14,958 bases of DNA. Source: Bacillota bacterium. GTDB lineage: Bacteria; Bacillota; Clostridia; Lachnospirales; Cellulosilyticaceae. Position 1 is the stretch's first letter, and each line of letters opens with the position of its first letter. The stretch covers positions 1-14,958 of the forward strand of contig JAEZJJ010000101.1 of the NCBI GenBank assembly GCA_023436395.1, read 5' to 3'. Of this stretch, positions 1-6,679 are shown piece after piece. The notes beneath the pieces were generated by a model. It was not told the DNA's origin, searched no databases, and saw only the letters and a list, made by a program, of their open reading frames with translations. Made by a program: the position numbers and the translations under genes.

Positions 1-98
<98 letters not shown>

Positions 99-148
99 AA
101 AGAAATCGCTGGTTTGAGAGTTACTATTTTGTTTTGAAAGTTCATGAG

Positions 149-177
149 AAGACTAGAGTAAGTCTGGTCTTTTTTTA
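149..177 (+). terminator. Rho-independent terminator after the 16S rRNA
   Basis: AAGACTAGA (149-157) pairs with TCTGGTCTT (163-171) across a 5-nt loop. This makes a 9-bp stem with one G-T wobble, running directly into a T-tract through 177. It sits about 55 nt after the mature 16S end, where an ordinary rRNA operon would continue into a tRNA or the 23S gene. It therefore suggests that the 16S transcript ends here. Confidence 0.75.
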
Positions 178-428
178 TTTCATAAACTTATGTACGAAAA
201 AGTAACTGATAATAACTTCAAAGAATTTATCTCACTGTAAATTACTAAAATCCTAATATATTGAACGAGCACATAAGTCCTTTTTTAAATCATAAAATAA
301 TGGGATAATAGAATTATATTTTGATAAACTTTAGTCACCACAAAACATTTCAAACAAGAAAGATGTATATATACATAATATACCCGAGGAGTAAAAGCAA
401 CAATTAAAAGGCAAATTCTCAAGACATA

Positions 429-456
429 TTGAATAACTAAAAACATATGTTATAAT
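429..456 (+). promoter_or_regulatory. Strong sigma-70-type promoter with extended -10
   Basis: A TTGAAT -35 (429-434), 16-nt spacer and perfect TATAAT -10 (451-456) are present. The -10 is preceded by TG at 448-449, giving an extended TGnTATAAT. The predicted start is near 463, only a few bases before the terminator hairpin at 466. Without antitermination the product would be an RNA of about 40 nt. Confidence 0.6.
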
Positions 457-465
457 CATAATATC

Positions 466-501
466 AAAGGCGATATATCAGGAGATATATCGCCTTTTTT
501 T
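466..501 (+). terminator. Perfect 14-bp intrinsic terminator just after a promoter
   Basis: AAAGGCGATATATC (466-479) pairs perfectly with GATATATCGCCTTT (484-497) around an AGGA loop, followed by T to 501. Each arm contains the self-complementary octamer GATATATC, so the DNA is also two palindromes 4 bp apart and could bind a dimeric regulator. It may be an attenuator for the downstream regulator gene, the end of a tiny RNA, or a leftover terminator. Confidence 0.8.
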
Positions 502-551
502 GGGTATATAGGTTATTCGTAGGTCATATATACTTATCATAGTGTATATTG

Positions 552-557
552 TATAAT
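552..557 (+). promoter_or_regulatory. Candidate -10 box for the LuxR-type gene
   Basis: A perfect TATAAT lies at 552-557, about 90 nt before the LuxR start. No good -35 is seen at 16-18 nt spacing, where the sequence is AT-rich TATACT-like. If used, it would bypass the terminator at 466-501 and might need an activator. Confidence 0.35.
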
Positions 558-580
558 ACATAACTTTATAAAAGTATAAA

Positions 581-607
581 CTAGCTTCTCATTTATCCAG
601 AAGTTAG
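581..607 (+). promoter_or_regulatory. Leader hairpin upstream of the LuxR-type gene
   Basis: CTAGCTTCT (581-589) pairs with AGAAGTTAG (599-607), a 9-bp stem with one G-T wobble and a 9-nt loop. No T-run follows, so it is not a terminator. It lies in the 5' untranslated region about 24 nt before the ribosome binding site. It could affect RNA stability or bind a regulator; no known riboswitch pattern was recognised. Confidence 0.4.
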
Positions 608-647
608 TCTTACATAGAGAAAAGACAATGGGAGTAGGGGATGAGGC

Positions 648-1397
648 ATGATGTTAAAAGAAAACGAATGGAATACTATGAATAACATTTTATTAGATAT
701 GTACGAAATAAGGGATATTAATGAACTAACTGATAGATTATTAAAGACATTTCGCATGTTGATACCCTATACCCAAGGTTATTATCTGATTTTTAATAAA
801 GAAGAGATAATAGATGTTAATCATTCTAGTTTTATCTTTAGTGATGATCACAGTGTAGATGAATACCTTAAGCATTACTATCATGTGGACTACCTTAAAT
901 ATGTATCTGACTTTACCAAAAAGACAGTGACCTATAGAGATACAGACATACTACAAGAAGATATAAGAAAGAAAACAGAGTTTTATAGGGAATTCTTAAG
1001 GCCGAAAAATATCCCCTATGGTTGTGGGATTATTTTATTAAAAGAAGAAAAAATAATAGGGATTATTAATCTTTTTAGAAGTAGTGAGTTGGGAGATTTT
1101 TCAGACAAAGATCTTTATATCCTAGATACCTTAAAGCTTCACCTTAGAAATATTCAATATCATTTATGTGCTAAGGAGATAGAAGGAAAAGCAAATAAGC
1201 TAAGTTTAGTCTACAAGCAATATGAGCTTTCAGAGCGAGAAGGAGAGGTGGTGCAATTAGTTAGTGATGGATGCTCTAATAGTGAGATTGGTGAGAAGCT
1301 ATCGATTAGCATTTCTACAGTAAAGAAGCATTTTTATAATATTTATAATAAGACTGGGGTTAAAAACAGAACACAGCTTTTAGCATTATTAAAGTAA
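648..1397 (+). CDS. LuxR-family transcriptional regulator with N-terminal GAF-like sensor
   Basis: This 249-residue cytoplasmic DNA-binding protein is likely the local regulator. Residues 1 to about 175 resemble a GAF-type sensor fold, including a PYGCGIILLKEEKIIGIINL strand pattern near 122-141. Residues about 192-249 form a classic LuxR/GerE helix-turn-helix: LSEREGEVVQLVSDG, then NSEIGEKLSISISTVKKH as the recognition helix, then NIYNKTGVKNRTQL. No response-regulator receiver domain or conserved phospho-Asp is present, so a small ligand is a more likely input than phosphorylation. The start at 648 is supported by AGGGG at 636-640; the next codon at 651 is also ATG. The gene stands alone between two terminators and points towards the guanidine/urea genes. 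Control of that operon is inferred from position only. Confidence 0.88.
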   Translation: MMLKENEWNTMNNILLDMYEIRDINELTDRLLKTFRMLIPYTQGYYLIFNKEEIIDVNHSSFIFSDDHSVDEYLKHYYHVDYLKYVSDFTKKTVTYRDTDILQEDIRKKTEFYREFLRPKNIPYGCGIILLKEEKIIGIINLFRSSELGDFSDKDLYILDTLKLHLRNIQYHLCAKEIEGKANKLSLVYKQYELSEREGEVVQLVSDGCSNSEIGEKLSISISTVKKHFYNIYNKTGVKNRTQLLALLK

Positions 1398-1412
1398 ACC
1401 AAAATGGATAGT

Positions 1413-1457
1413 AATAGAACTTAAGTAGTAGAAAGGTAACTTAAGTTCTATTTTTTT
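1413..1457 (+). terminator. Rho-independent terminator of the LuxR-type gene
   Basis: AATAGAACTTAAGT (1413-1426) pairs perfectly over 14 bp with ACTTAAGTTCTATT (1439-1452) across a 12-nt loop, followed by T to 1457. It begins 15 nt after the stop codon and separates the regulator from the catabolic operon. Confidence 0.9.
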
Positions 1458-1482
1458 GGCGTAAAATCATGCTAAAGGCTAA

Positions 1483-1511
1483 TTGAGAAGATAAAGAGAA
1501 AGAATTAAGCT
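1483..1511 (+). promoter_or_regulatory. Weak candidate promoter of the guanidine/urea operon
   Basis: TTGAGA (1483-1488), a 17-nt spacer and TAAGCT (1506-1511) give only a modest sigma-70 match in an A-rich stretch. It is the best candidate found between the two terminators. A weak core promoter would fit activator dependence. If used, the transcript would meet the hairpin at 1541-1592 before the first gene. Confidence 0.25.
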
Positions 1512-1540
1512 ATTAATTAATAAAAGAATACAAGAAAACG

Positions 1541-1592
1541 AGATGCAAGGGCGCATTTATTTTTATAAAGCGCTCTTGCATCTTTTATTTTT
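1541..1592 (+). terminator. Terminator or attenuator in the leader of the guanidine/urea operon
   Basis: AGATGCAAGGGCGC (1541-1554) pairs with GCGCTCTTGCATCT (1570-1583), a 14-bp stem with one G-T wobble and a 15-nt loop, followed by TTTATTTTT. It ends 34 nt before the first gene. The terminator at 1413-1457 already ends the regulator transcript, so this second one may act as a conditional attenuator for the operon. No mutually exclusive anti-terminator was identified by eye. A simple second terminator is also possible. Confidence 0.75.
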
Positions 1593-1625
1593 AAGAAAGA
1601 AATGGAAAGAAAGGTGGTAAGTAAT

Positions 1626-2345
1626 ATGAATAAGATTTGGAGTAAAACATTAAAACCAGGAGAAAAGTGGTCAGGTAATATTGGAAGAGGTAAATACCTT
1701 CAGTTCATAGCGTTAGGGAAAGATGCTAATGTATCTTTATTACTTTATAACATGAGAGATACCTCAGAGCGTTACAATATGCCAGATACTTTAAAGGCTC
1801 AGTATACGGCACACTTAACTAAGGGAAATGTACTAATGAGCGATAATGGTAGAGTTTTGGCTAGCATTGTAGAAGATAGCTTGGGGTGGCATGATACGAT
1901 TTCTGGTTATACAACAAGAAGAATGACAGATGAAAGGTATGGAATCACCACCTACCAAGCTTTAAGAAATGGTTGGCTTAGAAGTGGAGAAGAAAACTTT
2001 GCAGTAGAGCTAGTTAGAAATAATATGGGGCTTAGGGATTTAGTACCATGTATTAACCTTTTTTCAAAGGTCTATGTAGAGGAAGATGGCAGCATGCATT
2101 ATGAAGCAGGTCACTGCACGGAAGGAGCTACTGTTACCTTAAGAACAGAGATGGATATAATCATTATTCTTTCCAATACACCTAATCCACTTAATCCAAG
2201 TGAGTTTTATCCAAGTGTACCTGTTACTGTTGAGGTGTATGATGCACCACCCATAGATTTATCAGATGAATGTATAAGTCATAGACCAGAAAATGCTAGA
2301 GCTTTTGAAAACACTTGGGATTACTATAACCTACTTGGTCTATAA
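1626..2345 (+). CDS. UAAP1: DUF1989 urea carboxylase-associated protein (carboxyguanidine deiminase subunit)
   Basis: This 239-residue protein has the DUF1989 fold and matches the UAAP1 type found beside biotin-dependent urea/guanidine carboxylases. In the guanidine pathway the UAAP pair (CgdA/CgdB) hydrolyses carboxyguanidine to allophanate and ammonia. The start at 1626 is chosen because AAAGGTGG (1610-1617) is 8 nt upstream; an in-frame ATG at 1602 has no good ribosome binding site. The core GWHDTISGYTTRR at about 87-99 matches the GRHDTLGGACSS segment of its partner. However, Cys109 of the partner is replaced by Tyr, and the later SNCPQLNNPC segment reads SNTPNPLNPS here. It therefore appears to lack the cysteines expected at a metal site and may be the non-catalytic subunit. 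It is the first gene of the operon, 64 nt before UAAP2. Confidence 0.88.
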   Translation: MNKIWSKTLKPGEKWSGNIGRGKYLQFIALGKDANVSLLLYNMRDTSERYNMPDTLKAQYTAHLTKGNVLMSDNGRVLASIVEDSLGWHDTISGYTTRRMTDERYGITTYQALRNGWLRSGEENFAVELVRNNMGLRDLVPCINLFSKVYVEEDGSMHYEAGHCTEGATVTLRTEMDIIIILSNTPNPLNPSEFYPSVPVTVEVYDAPPIDLSDECISHRPENARAFENTWDYYNLLGL

Positions 2346-2409
2346 ATGAGGTAACAAATGATAATGGCGAAAAAGCCTAATAGATAAAGGGAAATAGGAG
2401 GAATTACAT

Positions 2410-3063
2410 ATGTATGGATTTATTAAAAAAGAAAGTGACTTAAAAATAGAAGATGCTATTTATGATGAGGTAGTAAATGCAGGTGATGGTTGGATGCATG
2501 AGCTTCTTCCAGGACAAATTTTTCGCATTTTAGATATAGCAGGTAATCAAGCAGTGGATACAACCTTTTATGATATGACGAATCCAGAAGATCATTATGG
2601 AGCAGTAACAACCATTGTCATGCAACAAAACATTTATTTAACAACAGGGAGCATTCTTAGAGCGGAGTCAGGAAAACCCCTACTAGAAATCACAGCCGAT
2701 CTGACAGGGCGCCATGATACCTTAGGTGGTGCGTGTTCTTCTCAAAGTAATACGGTGAGATACGCTAGAGAAAAAATGGATATGCATAACTGCAGAGACA
2801 GTTTTATGCTACAGCTAGCTAAAAGCAATAGCGGCATTCAAAAGCGTGATTTAGCACCTAATATTAACTTTTTTATGAATGTACCTGTTACCAAGGAAGG
2901 CGGATTAAAATTTGATGAGGGTGTATCTGCACCAGGTAAATATGTAGAGATGAAAGCATTAGAACATACCATGGTACTCATTAGCAACTGCCCACAGCTA
3001 AATAATCCGTGTAATGCATACAATCCTACACCAGTTAGATTACTTATTTGGGATACAAAATAA
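2410..3063 (+). CDS. UAAP2: DUF1989 urea carboxylase-associated protein (carboxyguanidine deiminase subunit)
   Basis: This 217-residue DUF1989 protein is of UAAP2 type, the partner of the preceding gene. The motif DLTGRHDTLGGACSSQSN (about 97-114) and SNCPQLNNPC (192-201) carry His102, Cys109, Cys194 and Cys201, plausible metal ligands or catalytic residues. These are the positions its partner has partly lost. Known UAAP pairs deiminate carboxyguanidine to allophanate, bridging the carboxylase and allophanate hydrolase steps. A strong AGGAGG lies before the ATG at 2410. The carboxylase follows 21 nt downstream. An ordinary urea amidolyase pathway would not need this step, so the pair is the main argument that guanidine rather than urea is the substrate. 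Confidence 0.9.
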   Translation: MYGFIKKESDLKIEDAIYDEVVNAGDGWMHELLPGQIFRILDIAGNQAVDTTFYDMTNPEDHYGAVTTIVMQQNIYLTTGSILRAESGKPLLEITADLTGRHDTLGGACSSQSNTVRYAREKMDMHNCRDSFMLQLAKSNSGIQKRDLAPNINFFMNVPVTKEGGLKFDEGVSAPGKYVEMKALEHTMVLISNCPQLNNPCNAYNPTPVRLLIWDTK

Positions 3064-3084
3064 ATTTGGAGGAGGGAAGAGTCT

Positions 3085-6000
3085 ATGTTTAAAAAAGTTT
3101 TGATTGCTAACCGGGGAGCTATTGCTGTAAGGATAGAAAGAACATTAAAGAAAATGGGAATCTCAAGCGTTGCTGTTTATTCTAAGGCTGATCAAGATAG
3201 CCTTCATGTAGAATATGCGGATGAAGCTATTTTACTAGGAGAAGGCACAGCTAAAGAAACCTATCTGGATGTGGATAAAATTTTAAAGGTAGCCATAGAG
3301 ACTAAAGCAGAAGCCATTCATCCAGGATATGGTTTTTTAAGTGAAAATACAGAGTTTGCAAGAGCTTGTGAAGAAAAAGGCATTAAATTTATTGGACCTA
3401 CTCCCAAGCAGATTGAGTTATTTGGGCTCAAGCATTCTGCTAGGGCACTTGCAAAAAAGGCAGGTGTGCCTTTACTTCCAGGAACAGAGCTTTTAAGTAG
3501 TGTAGAGGAAGCTGTTAAAGAAGCTAAAAAGATTGGCTATCCTGTTATTTTAAAAAGTACAGCTGGCGGTGGGGGTATTGGCATGCGCATTTGCTGTTCT
3601 TCTAAAGAGCTAAAAGAAGCTTATGAAGGGGTATGTTATTTAGCAGCAGCTAACTTTAATAATGCAGGTGTATTCTTAGAAAAATATATTGAAAAATCAA
3701 GACATGTAGAAGTGCAAATTTTTGGTAATGCCTATGGTGAAGCTGTAGCACTTGGTGAACGTGATTGCTCAGTGCAAAGAAGAAATCAAAAAGTAGTGGA
3801 GGAAAGTCCAGCACCAAACCTACCAGAAAAAGTCAGAGTGGCAATGTACAAAGCGGCCGAAGATTTAGCCAAAGAAGCCTCCTATCAAAGTGCAGGAACG
3901 GTGGAATTTTTATACGATGAAGCACAAGAAAAATTCTATTTTCTAGAAGTAAATACAAGACTTCAAGTAGAACATGGGATTACAGAAGAGGTACTTGGCT
4001 TAGACCTTGTTGCTTGGATGATTAAAGAAGCAGCTGGTGAGCTTTATGACATGAAACAGCAAATAAAAGAGCCAAATGGGCATGCTATTGAGGTGCGTGT
4101 ATATGCAGAGGATTGTTTAAATGGCTTCAGGCCAAGTTCGGGAAAGATAGATGAGGTATACTTTGATCCTATTTGCAGAGTAGAGAGTTGGATTAGAAGA
4201 GGCGTTGAAGTTACTTCCTTATATGATCCCATGTTGGCTAAATTAATTGTACATGGTAAAGACCGAACAGATGCCCTTTTGAAAATGAATCAAGTGTTAG
4301 AAAATTCTAGAGTATATGGTATTACTACTAACCTTCAGTACTTAAAAGCACTTTTAAAGACAGAAGGTTATGTGGAAGGCTTACTTTTCACAGGGATGTT
4401 AAAAGAATTTTTACCTAGTGAAAAAGCAATAGAAGTACTGGATGGAGGGGTACAAACCACTGTTCAAGATTACCCAGGTATGATTGGTTATTGGTCAGTA
4501 GGTGTTCCGCCATGTGGACCTATGGATAGCTACAACTTTCGTTTAGGCAATAGCTTATTAGGTAATGCGGAAGGTCTAGCAGGTTTAGAACTTACCTTAA
4601 GAGGCGGTAGTTATAAATTTAGAGCAGCAATAAGCTTTTGTATTACCGGAGCTGATATGCAACCGACTTTAGATGGGGTACCTATTGGCATGTATCAAGT
4701 TATTCATGCCATGCCTAATCAAATTCTTAAGTTCAAAGACTGCAAGGTAGGCATGAGAACCTATTTACTTGTAGCTGGGGGTTTTGATATGCCAAAGATT
4801 ATGGGCAGTAACTCTACCTTTATAGATGGTAAATTTGGTGGACATGGTGGAAGAACTTTAAGAACGGGAGATGTGTTAAGAGTTACAGAAAATTGTTTAA
4901 TCGATTCTATAGAATCTGTTCCTGACAAGTATAAACCCATACTTACCAATGAATGGACAATTGGTGTGATTCCAGGACCTCAACCAACAGAGGAATATTT
5001 AAAACCAGAGTACCTAGAGACACTTACTAACTCAGAATATAAAGTCAACTTTAATAGCGCTAGAACAGGCATACGATTAAATGGGCCTATTCCAGAATGG
5101 GTACGTGAGGATGGAGGAGAAGCAGGGCTTCATCCATCTAATATTCATGATAATGCATATGCCATAGGAACCCTTGACCTTACAGGTGATCAGCCTATTT
5201 TACTTGGACCTGATGGACCAAGTCTCGGAGGTTTTGTATGTGCTGTGACAACAGCTAAAGGTGAGCTTTGGAAAATAGGGCAGCTTCATCCAGGAGATAA
5301 GGTGCGTTTCCAACTGCTTTCTCTTAAAGAAGCTGAGCTTATTAGAAAAACGGAAGATGCCAATATTAAGTTTAGAAACGCTATTCCTAAATTACCTAAG
5401 CCTAATAAAAAGCTGACACCAGAGTATGCTATATTGGCTAAAGGATTCGCAGCAGATACAGTTTTTATGATTCGTTTAGCTGGAGAAGAAAACATACTTG
5501 TAGAATATGGGAGAATGGAACTTAATATAGAACTTCGTTTTAGAGTACATATTTTAATGCAAGAACTAGAAAAAGTAGGACTTCCGATTATTGATTTAAC
5601 ACCAGGTATTCGCTCACTTCAAATCCACTTTGATCCAGATAAGATTGCTATTAAAGACTTAGTAGATAAGGTCATAGCAATCAATGAGGCGCTTCCACCA
5701 TTAACAGATGTTACTGTGCCTTCTAGAATCATTAAATTACCTCTTTCATGGGATGACCCACAAACTAAAATTGCTGCTGAGCGTTATCAGCAAACAGTAA
5801 GGCCTAATGCACCTTGGTGTCCAAACAATCCAGAGTTCATAAGAAGAATTAATGGTTTAGATAGCATAGAGGATGTAAGTCGTATTGTCTTTGACGCCAA
5901 TTATTTAGTATTGGGACTTGGAGATGTTTACCTAGGAGCACCAGTAGCTACCCCAGTTGACCCAAGACATAGAATGGTTACTACTAAATATAATCCAGCT

Positions 6001-6675
6001 AGACCATGGACACCAGAAAATGCTGTAGGTATTGGTGGCGCTTACCTTTGTGTGTATGGTATGGAAGGTCCTGGAGGTTATCAATTTGTAGGAAGAACCG
6101 TACAAATGTGGAATTCTCTTAGAGAAACAGAAAACTTTAAGAAGGATAAACCATGGTTACTTAATTTCTTTGATCAATTGAAATTTTATCCCGTATCAGC
6201 AGAAGCGATATTACAATACAGAGAGGATTTCTTAAGAGGAAAGTTCAAAGTAGAAATAGAAGAAACGACCTTTAATCTAGGAGAGTACAAAAAATTCTTA
6301 GAAGAGATTAAAGAAAGTAGTAAGGCATTTAAAGATCATCAAGAAGCTTCCTTTGAAGCTGAAAGACAGCGCTGGAAAGAACAAGGTTTAGACGAATTTA
6401 TTTCTGAACATCATGAAATAGCAGGTATTGTGGAAGAAGAGCTTTCTGAAGGCTGTGAAGCAGTAAGAACTAATATTCCAGGTAGTATATGGAAGGTGCT
6501 TGTTCAAGAAGGTGAAGAAGTAAGGGAGGGACAGGAACTTATGATTCTTGAAAGTATGAAAATGGAATTCCCTATTATATCAGAGTTTACAGGCAAGGTT
6601 CAGAAGCTTTATCTAAGTCCTGGTGATCAAGTGAACGCAGGCAAGTTAGCTGTATCCATTAAAGTAAAGGAGTAA
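3085..6675 (+). CDS. Biotin-dependent urea/guanidine carboxylase
   Basis: This 1196-residue ATP- and biotin-dependent carboxylase likely makes carboxyguanidine from guanidine and bicarbonate; enzymes of this family were first named urea carboxylase. Residues 1 to about 450 are biotin carboxylase, with the ATP-grasp loop STAGGGGIGMR (158-168) and EVNTRLQVEHGITE (288-301). About 453-770 is a KipA/AHS2-like half of the carboxyltransferase (GGVQTTVQDYPG), and about 785-1010 a KipI/AHS1-like half with GGAYLCVYGMEGPGGYQ (984-1000). About 1125-1196 is the biotin carrier domain with ESMKMEF, placing biotin on Lys1159. The length and domain order are normal for the family and nothing is broken. A GGAGGAGGG ribosome binding site precedes the start. 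The allophanate hydrolase is a separate gene, not fused as in yeast urea amidolyase. Guanidine preference is inferred from the flanking UAAP genes. Confidence 0.93.
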   Translation: MFKKVLIANRGAIAVRIERTLKKMGISSVAVYSKADQDSLHVEYADEAILLGEGTAKETYLDVDKILKVAIETKAEAIHPGYGFLSENTEFARACEEKGIKFIGPTPKQIELFGLKHSARALAKKAGVPLLPGTELLSSVEEAVKEAKKIGYPVILKSTAGGGGIGMRICCSSKELKEAYEGVCYLAAANFNNAGVFLEKYIEKSRHVEVQIFGNAYGEAVALGERDCSVQRRNQKVVEESPAPNLPEKVRVAMYKAAEDLAKEASYQSAGTVEFLYDEAQEKFYFLEVNTRLQVEHGITEEVLGLDLVAWMIKEAAGELYDMKQQIKEPNGHAIEVRVYAEDCLNGFRPSSGKIDEVYFDPICRVESWIRRGVEVTSLYDPMLAKLIVHGKDRTDALLKMNQVLENSRVYGITTNLQYLKALLKTEGYVEGLLFTGMLKEFLPSEKAIEVLDGGVQTTVQDYPGMIGYWSVGVPPCGPMDSYNFRLGNSLLGNAEGLAGLELTLRGGSYKFRAAISFCITGADMQPTLDGVPIGMYQVIHAMPNQILKFKDCKVGMRTYLLVAGGFDMPKIMGSNSTFIDGKFGGHGGRTLRTGDVLRVTENCLIDSIESVPDKYKPILTNEWTIGVIPGPQPTEEYLKPEYLETLTNSEYKVNFNSARTGIRLNGPIPEWVREDGGEAGLHPSNIHDNAYAIGTLDLTGDQPILLGPDGPSLGGFVCAVTTAKGELWKIGQLHPGDKVRFQLLSLKEAELIRKTEDANIKFRNAIPKLPKPNKKLTPEYAILAKGFAADTVFMIRLAGEENILVEYGRMELNIELRFRVHILMQELEKVGLPIIDLTPGIRSLQIHFDPDKIAIKDLVDKVIAINEALPPLTDVTVPSRIIKLPLSWDDPQTKIAAERYQQTVRPNAPWCPNNPEFIRRINGLDSIEDVSRIVFDANYLVLGLGDVYLGAPVATPVDPRHRMVTTKYNPARPWTPENAVGIGGAYLCVYGMEGPGGYQFVGRTVQMWNSLRETENFKKDKPWLLNFFDQLKFYPVSAEAILQYREDFLRGKFKVEIEETTFNLGEYKKFLEEIKESSKAFKDHQEASFEAERQRWKEQGLDEFISEHHEIAGIVEEELSEGCEAVRTNIPGSIWKVLVQEGEEVREGQELMILESMKMEFPIISEFTGKVQKLYLSPGDQVNAGKLAVSIKVKE

Positions 6676-6679
6676 TGCC

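Noticed and set aside
366..560. Recurring GTATATA/TATATAC repeats as operators
   Set aside because: They are low-complexity AT-rich sequence with irregular spacing. This is not enough to call a regulatory array.
1398..1625. Guanidine-I, -II or -III riboswitch upstream of the operon
   Set aside because: None of the conserved cores was found by eye. The only structures are two terminator-like hairpins.
2838..3023. Minus-strand open frame of 61 codons, and similar ones at 4044-4232, 4761-4949, 5286-5495, 9287-9469, 10753-10992, 12987-13226, 13898-14134 and 14023-14232
   Set aside because: All lie inside well-supported + strand genes. I saw no family signature in them, so they look like antisense shadows.
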